From: Bacteroidota bacterium
Lineage (GTDB): Bacteria; Bacteroidota; Bacteroidia; Chitinophagales; BACL12
Reading direction: 5' to 3'
Assembly: GCA_016718035.1 (NCBI GenBank)
Contig: JADKEK010000001.1
Location: forward strand, 310,001 to 374,000
DNA: 64,000 nucleotides
Under the pieces are notes generated by a model, which had not been told where the DNA came from, did not search any database, and worked only from the letters and a program-made list of their open reading frames with translations. Positions 58,895 through 64,000 of the stretch are shown piece after piece. Position numbers and translations under genes: made by a program. Numbering within the stretch: position 1 is the first letter of the stretch; every line of letters begins with the position of its first letter.

Positions 58895-59515
58895 ATGTTT
58901 GTTTCTCGCAAAGGCGCGAAGTTTATTTGTTTAAATGGTGTGTGATATGGATTGTTTTCAAGCGCGCAAAGGCTATTAAACCAAAAAAAACTTTGCTTGC
59001 TTGAATTGGTTTTTAATTTGGATTTAACTCATCCTATAGAAAACTTAACTTAGCGCCTTTGCGAGAAACATTTCGATAATTTTATATTGTATATGGTTCA
59101 CCCGCCTCAGCGGACTGAAAGCGCGGAAACGCGGATAGAATTGATTATATGATGAGAGATGTGGTTTGTTTTTGAGAGCGCGGAGCTTTTCTCGCTAAGG
59201 CGCTAAGTTATTTGGATTATATGATGTGTGATATGGTTTGTTTTCAGGCGCGCAAAGCTGGTAAACCAATTTAATTTATCATTGGTTTCATATTTTTAAT
59301 CCTCCGCAAACTCTGCGTCTCCGCGTGAAACTTTTATTAACTGGTTCATGCGGAGACGCGGAGTTAAAAGGAATATAGTATGTGCGATAATGTTTGTTTT
59401 TGAGTGCGCAAAGCTGTTAGGCCTAGTATCTTTGCGCGCTTGAATTGGTTTTTTATTTCGATTTAGCACATACAATAGAAAACTTTCCTTTGCGCCTTAG
59501 CGAGAAACATGTCGA
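58895..59515. repeat. Nested palindromic repeat region
   Basis: Two large inverted pairs. The first is gtttctcgcaaaggcgcgaag (about 58900) with cttagcgcctttgcgagaaa (about 59047). The second is tttctcgctaaggcgctaag (about 59187) with cctttgcgccttagcgagaa (about 59485). Inside lie further hairpins (actctgcgtctccgcgtgaa with ttcatgcggagacgcggagt, about 59310-59366), repeated linkers (gatatggtttgttttcaggcgcgcaaagc-like) and one copy of the ttcacccgcctcagcggact unit at 59098. No gene is supported. Confidence 0.75.
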
Positions 59516-59526
59516 TAATTTCAACA

Positions 59527-61008
59527 TTATTCAGTACCCATAATTATAGCCTTAGCCAACGGGATTTGATGGATGATATCGGTGGCAATTAAATTTGAAT
59601 TATTATTATTTTCTAATGCTAAGTCGCCGGACAAACCGTGCATATATACGCCCGCCAGCGCAGCTTCTTTAGGTGCAAAACCTTGTGCCAATAAACCACT
59701 GATAATACCCGTTAACACATCACCACTTCCCGCAGTAGCCATACCTGCATTTCCTGTGGAATTAAAATATACATTACCATCGGGACAAGCAATTAATGTA
59801 TATGCGCGTTTATATAAAATAATAACCTGATATTTCTGTGCTAATTGAATCATCATGTCCGGTAATTCGAACCAATGCTGATAAGAACCAAACAATCGTT
59901 CAAATTCTTTCGGATGTGGAGTTAAAATAGCATTGGGTGGTATTTTATTCAATAACTCCGGATGTTCCGAAATACAATTTAATGCATCTGCATCCACTAC
60001 AATTGGTTGACGATATGCTTGAAAAAGTTCAGACAAAATTTGTAACGTTGATATTGTATTTCCCAACCCCGGACCAATACTCACCGCATTTATTTTTTTG
60101 GAGCTAATGGTAGAAATAATATTATCAAATCCTGTATACATCATCTCAGGATGTTCTACTGTCAAATTAGTTGCAGTTATAGTAGATAATCCCGCTCCGG
60201 TTTTTAATGCCGCCAATCCGCTCATAGCTGCAGCGCCTTCCATACCTGGACTTCCACCAATAGTTAATACATGTCCAAAACTCCCTTTATGTGCAAATAT
60301 TTGTCGCTCGCTGAATAAAGGTTGAATATCATCTGCAGTTAAAAAATGTAAATGTTGATGTAAACCTGCACTTTTTGTATCAATTAAACCGATATTTTGT
60401 ATCATCCATTGCCCGACATATTTCGCATTTTCAGGAAAGAGAAAAGCCAGTTTTGGAAATTCGAAACTGATGGTGCAATCTGCTTTCACAATAGGTTCTA
60501 CTGAAGCTGAATTACTTTGTAATCCCGATGGAATATCTACTGCTAAAATAATGGCATCTGCCACATTCATTTTTTCAATAATTAATGCCGGAAGTCCAGT
60601 AATGGGTTTGTTTAATCCGGTCCCAAACAGGCAATCTATAAGGCAATCGCAGTCAAATGAGGGAATTGAATTTTCATTAGTAATAATATGAATAACTAAG
60701 GGAAATTGTGTTTGCAGGCGTTGAAAATTGAGTGCGAAATCTGCGGAAGATTTGTGCACATCACCACAAATATTAACCTTTACATTTTTACCTGCTTGTA
60801 ATAATTGTCGCGCAATACATAAACCATCGCCACCATTATTACCTGTTCCACAATTAATGATAAAAAATTCGAAATGAGGATTGTCGTGTAATAAATAATT
60901 TGTTATTCCTTTTGCTGCCCTTTCCATTAAATCGCTGCTGCGAAAATTTTGTGCAACTACTGTTGCGGCATCGAGCTGCTTTATTTGGAGGGCATCAGGA
61001 ATAATCAT
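59527..61008 (-). CDS. nnr: Bifunctional NAD(P)H-hydrate epimerase / dehydratase
   Basis: 493 residues. The N-terminal epimerase (YjeF_N, about 1-215) has NCGTGNNGGDGLCIARQL. The C-terminal ADP-dependent dehydratase (about 225-493) has GSFGHVLTIGGSPGMEGAAAMS, DADALN, LTPHPKEFERL and the catalytic NAGMATAGSGDVLTGIISG. It repairs hydrated NADH and NADPH. The length is normal for the fusion. It overlaps the upstream NlpC/P60 gene by 4 bases. It is intact. Confidence 0.95.
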   Translation of the reverse strand: MIIPDALQIKQLDAATVVAQNFRSSDLMERAAKGITNYLLHDNPHFEFFIINCGTGNNGGDGLCIARQLLQAGKNVKVNICGDVHKSSADFALNFQRLQTQFPLVIHIITNENSIPSFDCDCLIDCLFGTGLNKPITGLPALIIEKMNVADAIILAVDIPSGLQSNSASVEPIVKADCTISFEFPKLAFLFPENAKYVGQWMIQNIGLIDTKSAGLHQHLHFLTADDIQPLFSERQIFAHKGSFGHVLTIGGSPGMEGAAAMSGLAALKTGAGLSTITATNLTVEHPEMMYTGFDNIISTISSKKINAVSIGPGLGNTISTLQILSELFQAYRQPIVVDADALNCISEHPELLNKIPPNAILTPHPKEFERLFGSYQHWFELPDMMIQLAQKYQVIILYKRAYTLIACPDGNVYFNSTGNAGMATAGSGDVLTGIISGLLAQGFAPKEAALAGVYMHGLSGDLALENNNNSNLIATDIIHQIPLAKAIIMGTE

Positions 61009-61781
61009 ATTATACGTTTGAGCAATCGTAATTTATGCGTATATTTTTTGAGCGATTTATTATAAATACCATAATGATCAATGGTATCAATGCGGACTTC
61101 GCCTGATGCATGAATAATTTGGTCGTTACTTAAAACGATACCGGTATGGGTGATACGGTCTTCATCGTTATCGAAAAATGCTAAATCGCCTTCGCGTGCT
61201 TCATTAATGAAATTTAATATTTTTCCTGCTTCAGCCTGCTGATATGCATCGCGAGGTAAATCGATGCCATATACTTTATATACCACTTGTGTTAAGCCTG
61301 AACAGTCGATGCCAAAAGGGCTGCGGCCTCCCCACTGATAAGGAGCGTGTAATAATTTTAATGCGAATTTGCGGATATGTTCAGTATTTAGTAAACCAGT
61401 TTTTTCGTTGGTGGCCTGACCGCTATACACAAATTTTTCTTTGCCTATTTTAAAATTCATGCCATCAAAATCGTATAAGGTGCTTCCCATTAAAATTGGA
61501 AAACTTTTATCGTTATTGGTGACAGTCTGCACTAATTCAGCGGCAACTGATTTTGGCGATTTTAATAATTTTTCTGCATCAACAGTACTGAGGTGATAAT
61601 GTTGTTTTTCATGCATCCAGCCTTCATAATTATCGAATACAGTTTTTATGCGCAACCAATTTTCTTTCTGTTCAAATACATGATACATTTCACCAAACAA
61701 CAATTGTGTAGTCTGCTCCGAAGCATGGTCGGGTTTAGCGCGAATAGGTATTAAACTTTGAAAGGCAATTCCGTGTTGCAT
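61005..61781 (-). CDS. NlpC/P60 (C40) peptidase with SH3-like domain
   Basis: 258 residues. An N-terminal SH3-like region (ARPDHASEQTTQLLFGE-type start IPIRAKPDHASEQTTQ, then WLRIKTVFDNYEGWM), then the C40 domain with catalytic Cys in PFGIDCSGLTQ, His in ITHTGIVL and a third polar residue (IIHASGE). This layout matches YkfC-type gamma-D-glutamyl-diamino-acid endopeptidases that trim murein peptides. No signal peptide is visible, so it may act in the cytoplasm on recycled peptides. It overlaps nnr by 4 bases. Confidence 0.88.
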   Translation of the reverse strand: MQHGIAFQSLIPIRAKPDHASEQTTQLLFGEMYHVFEQKENWLRIKTVFDNYEGWMHEKQHYHLSTVDAEKLLKSPKSVAAELVQTVTNNDKSFPILMGSTLYDFDGMNFKIGKEKFVYSGQATNEKTGLLNTEHIRKFALKLLHAPYQWGGRSPFGIDCSGLTQVVYKVYGIDLPRDAYQQAEAGKILNFINEAREGDLAFFDNDEDRITHTGIVLSNDQIIHASGEVRIDTIDHYGIYNKSLKKYTHKLRLLKRII

Positions 61782-61799
61782 AGTGATGGTAAAAATTAG

Positions 61800-63344
61800 T
61801 TATAGTGCATAAACTGTGTACAAATTATTTTGAGCGATAACCTGATAAGGCAACTTATGTTCTGCAAACATGATAATATGTGTGAGGCCATATTTGGCTT
61901 TCAACATCTCTACCTGTTCCGGTTGCATGGTTTTATAAGCGCCATCAGCTTCGCCCAATACTGCAAAACTAATGGTTTCGCTCGTCAACGGATTAATTTG
62001 ATACACATCGTTAAAGCGTATTGTCCACTCTTTTATAAAACTTTTTGAATGTGTGAGTGCTTTGTAGTCCACCACCGAACTGCGTTTACCATAATATTTC
62101 AACTCATCAATGCCACAAGGGGTAATAAAGAGGGCATTTTTATCGGTAACGGCTCCGGCTTTTATAGCAATATCCAGTTCAGGCGTCATTTTACGGTAAA
62201 AGGGGAGTTCGTAGGTAATATCGGTTTTTATTTTTTGTATGCCGGGAAATTTCAAAAAGGTCCAGGCGGCTATGCCTGATATAAATACAATGAGGCCAGC
62301 TGTAGTGAAATGTGTTTTGTTACTTATTTGCAATAACATTTGTAAAAGCAATACGATACTTATTACTCCAAATAATTCGAGCCAAATTGTTGTTTTAAAC
62401 CATTGCCCAGTAGCAACAGCAGGAGAGTGGTAGTTTACTACAATAAAACTATATACCACGCAACCAATAATGATAAGTGCCGTTATGGTAAACAACAATT
62501 TATTGCGTTTATAAAAAACAAATAAAGGCAAAAGATATAATGGGGTGAGTATTTTCCAATCCAACGTACTGAAAGCAGTGGGTATATAATGATGTGCATT
62601 TCTAAACACAAAAAAGGCCTGGAAAAAAGATGCATCATCCCATTCTGCATCGTGCAGTCGTATTTGGAGATAAACGATGTAAACACCTGCTGTACAACAA
62701 TAGGTCAACACCGGCCATAAATAATTCGAAAATATTATTTTATTATTTCGCGTAAATATTGCCAGCAGCACTAAGGCACCTGTAATGAGTAAAAAGGCAT
62801 GAAAACCGGCAAGCGGATGCATGAGTGTCGCCAATATCAACATACCATAACTTAGCCATATTTTTTTGCGCAACACAAATACAATGGCCCAGGCAGAAAA
62901 AGCGTCGGCAACATAATTGGAATTGAGTTCACCAAAATAAATTTCATTTAAACCTAATGTATGATACAATAATGGAAATAATAAAATACACAATACCAAA
63001 TAACTCAGTCTGTAATCCATTAAAAATGAATTAGCAATTTGCAGCAACGCGTATAATAACAAATAGGTGGTTAATACAAATAAAATAAAAACAGGCCATT
63101 CAGGATTGGCAGCAAAGGGTTGTAAAATCCCGATAAAAAACGAACGTTCGTTGGGGAGATTTTGGATAGCGTTTTGAATAAAAAAATCTTTGGCAAACAA
63201 TGTTTCATCATGCTCGTATTGCAGGTAAGGCATTAACTGAATACTATTGCCATGACCGATGGTATAACCCCAAATGCTGATCAGGGCTATTACTAACAAG
63301 GTTAGCGGCAGTATATGGTTTAATATTGATTTATTGTTTTGCAT
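61800..63344 (-). CDS. Polytopic membrane protein of unknown function
   Basis: 514 residues with about ten membrane segments (LPLTLLVIALISIWGYTIG, VFILFVLTTYLLLYALLQI, LVLCILLFPLLYHTLGL and others) and a soluble C-terminal domain of about 130 residues (LFITPCGIDELKYYGKRSSVVDY). The overall layout resembles DUF6798-type or glycosyltransferase-39-like membrane proteins, but no diagnostic motif is seen. It lies 2 bases downstream of the flippase-like gene and probably belongs to the same surface-polysaccharide operon. Confidence 0.7.
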   Translation of the reverse strand: MQNNKSILNHILPLTLLVIALISIWGYTIGHGNSIQLMPYLQYEHDETLFAKDFFIQNAIQNLPNERSFFIGILQPFAANPEWPVFILFVLTTYLLLYALLQIANSFLMDYRLSYLVLCILLFPLLYHTLGLNEIYFGELNSNYVADAFSAWAIVFVLRKKIWLSYGMLILATLMHPLAGFHAFLLITGALVLLAIFTRNNKIIFSNYLWPVLTYCCTAGVYIVYLQIRLHDAEWDDASFFQAFFVFRNAHHYIPTAFSTLDWKILTPLYLLPLFVFYKRNKLLFTITALIIIGCVVYSFIVVNYHSPAVATGQWFKTTIWLELFGVISIVLLLQMLLQISNKTHFTTAGLIVFISGIAAWTFLKFPGIQKIKTDITYELPFYRKMTPELDIAIKAGAVTDKNALFITPCGIDELKYYGKRSSVVDYKALTHSKSFIKEWTIRFNDVYQINPLTSETISFAVLGEADGAYKTMQPEQVEMLKAKYGLTHIIMFAEHKLPYQVIAQNNLYTVYAL

Positions 63345-63346
63345 GC

Positions 63347-64000
63347 CTACACAACATAAGTAAATAAAATAAATACGATGACTAAAATAACACTATAGGT
63401 GCTTAATTGTTTCAAGGGGATATAGGCTGAAGGTGGTATACCTTGCTTATTAAGTGTAATAAGTAAAATGGTTTTGTTGACTACAAATGCAATCACAGTG
63501 CCTAAAGCAATACCCTGTAATCCCATAAATTGTAACAAAGTAAGACTGAGTGCAATATTTAAAGTAAACTCGACAACAGATGCCATCAAAATTGTTTTTT
63601 GCTGATTTAATCCCAACAAAATACTATGTGGAAATAATAAACGGGGAATTAACAATAACATGTAAATATTGAAATAAATAAAACTCTCCGAAAAAGTAGC
63701 ATTAAATATTACCGGATAAACCCATTGACTTACAATAAGTAATACGATACCCACCGGAAATAAACGGTGAATTAATGTGAGAGATGCCTTCTTTACTTCG
63801 CCAAAAGCAGTATTGTCCTGCCCGATTTTTAATATCATAGATGCACTGAGGGCATTTGCCAGCAGCAGCGACAATGGGAATTCACGTGCACCATATTGAT
63901 AGGTAGCAAATGTGGCTTTGTCGTAATAATTATTTACAATAATACCATCCACATAAATCGACATCCCACCTAAAAAGAAGGCAATAATAAGTGGAGCTGC
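63347..64000 (-). CDS. Polysaccharide flippase-like (MOP superfamily) protein, C-terminal part
   Basis: The frame stays open to the window edge at 64000, so the N-terminus lies outside. The 217 visible residues contain about six membrane segments (LFPVGIVLLIVSQWVYPVIF, YFNIYMLLLIPRLLFPHSILLGLNQQ, VVEFTLNIALSLTLLQFMGLQGIALGTVIAFVVNKTILL). The central PRLLFPHSILLGLNQ and GLQGIALGT segments are typical of Wzx/MATE-type lipid-linked sugar exporters. It is followed directly by the membrane protein gene. Confidence 0.75.
   Translation of the reverse strand, partial: AAPLIIAFFLGGMSIYVDGIIVNNYYDKATFATYQYGAREFPLSLLLANALSASMILKIGQDNTAFGEVKKASLTLIHRLFPVGIVLLIVSQWVYPVIFNATFSESFIYFNIYMLLLIPRLLFPHSILLGLNQQKTILMASVVEFTLNIALSLTLLQFMGLQGIALGTVIAFVVNKTILLITLNKQGIPPSAYIPLKQLSTYSVILVIVFILFTYVV

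Overview
The window looks like a chromosomal segment of a Bacteroidota bacterium, probably an uncultured Saprospirales/Chitinophagales-type organism. Evidence: several secreted proteins carry type IX secretion (T9SS) C-terminal sorting domains, promoters follow the Bacteroidota pattern (TTG, about 20 nt, TAnnTTTG), and the sequence is AT-rich with Asn/Asp/Tyr-rich surface proteins. Several genes carry single-base indels in homopolymers. These cluster in the accessory regions and are absent from the core genes, so at least part of them is probably assembly error.

Layout. 1-1200: end of an NfeD-type gene and floA. 1391-2130: a tRNA-Arg(ACG) with promoter and terminator, a GIY-YIG gene, and tandem degenerate tRNA copies invaded by short GC palindromes. 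2531-44490: an accessory region with genes almost all on the + strand. It holds two giant T9SS beta-propeller proteins, a type III restriction-modification locus with two extra ATPase genes, propeller lipoproteins, a cupin, small unknown proteins, a HipBST-like toxin-antitoxin operon, an Hsp70-like/helicase locus and a secreted glycoside-hydrolase-like protein. 45375-64000: ordinary, intact core genes (arginine decarboxylase, arginase, argS, ribBA, DUF2200, cdd, saccharopine dehydrogenase, RDD, NUDIX, sirtuin, nnr, NlpC/P60, membrane proteins), with REP-like and nested palindromic repeats between them.

Main discovery. The accessory region carries eleven sites that look like integron attC sites. 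Each is 123-138 bp, has a 5' box ending TAAC and a 3' box centred on AAACGTTA, and several have complementary arms. In five cassettes the first 7-10 bases after the upstream crossover are the exact reverse complement of that cassette's own downstream 5' box, which is the signature of integron cassette circles. No integrase is present in the window (a CALIN-like array). Two cassettes are very large: 9.3 kb (type III R-M, PHP-AAA ATPase and AlbA_2 ATPase) and 5.4 kb (Hsp70-like protein, UvrD-like helicase and an unknown protein). Both have the same hairpin repeat near each end. A 624-bp block (T9SS tail plus attC) precedes each giant cassette, and the homology of the two copies stops at the predicted crossover.

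How it fits together. The right-hand core shows sensible local links: arginine decarboxylase/arginase/ArgRS, and a SIRT5-like deacylase next to a NUDIX hydrolase. The accessory array looks like a mobile-cassette store for surface proteins, defence modules and a stabilising toxin-antitoxin system.
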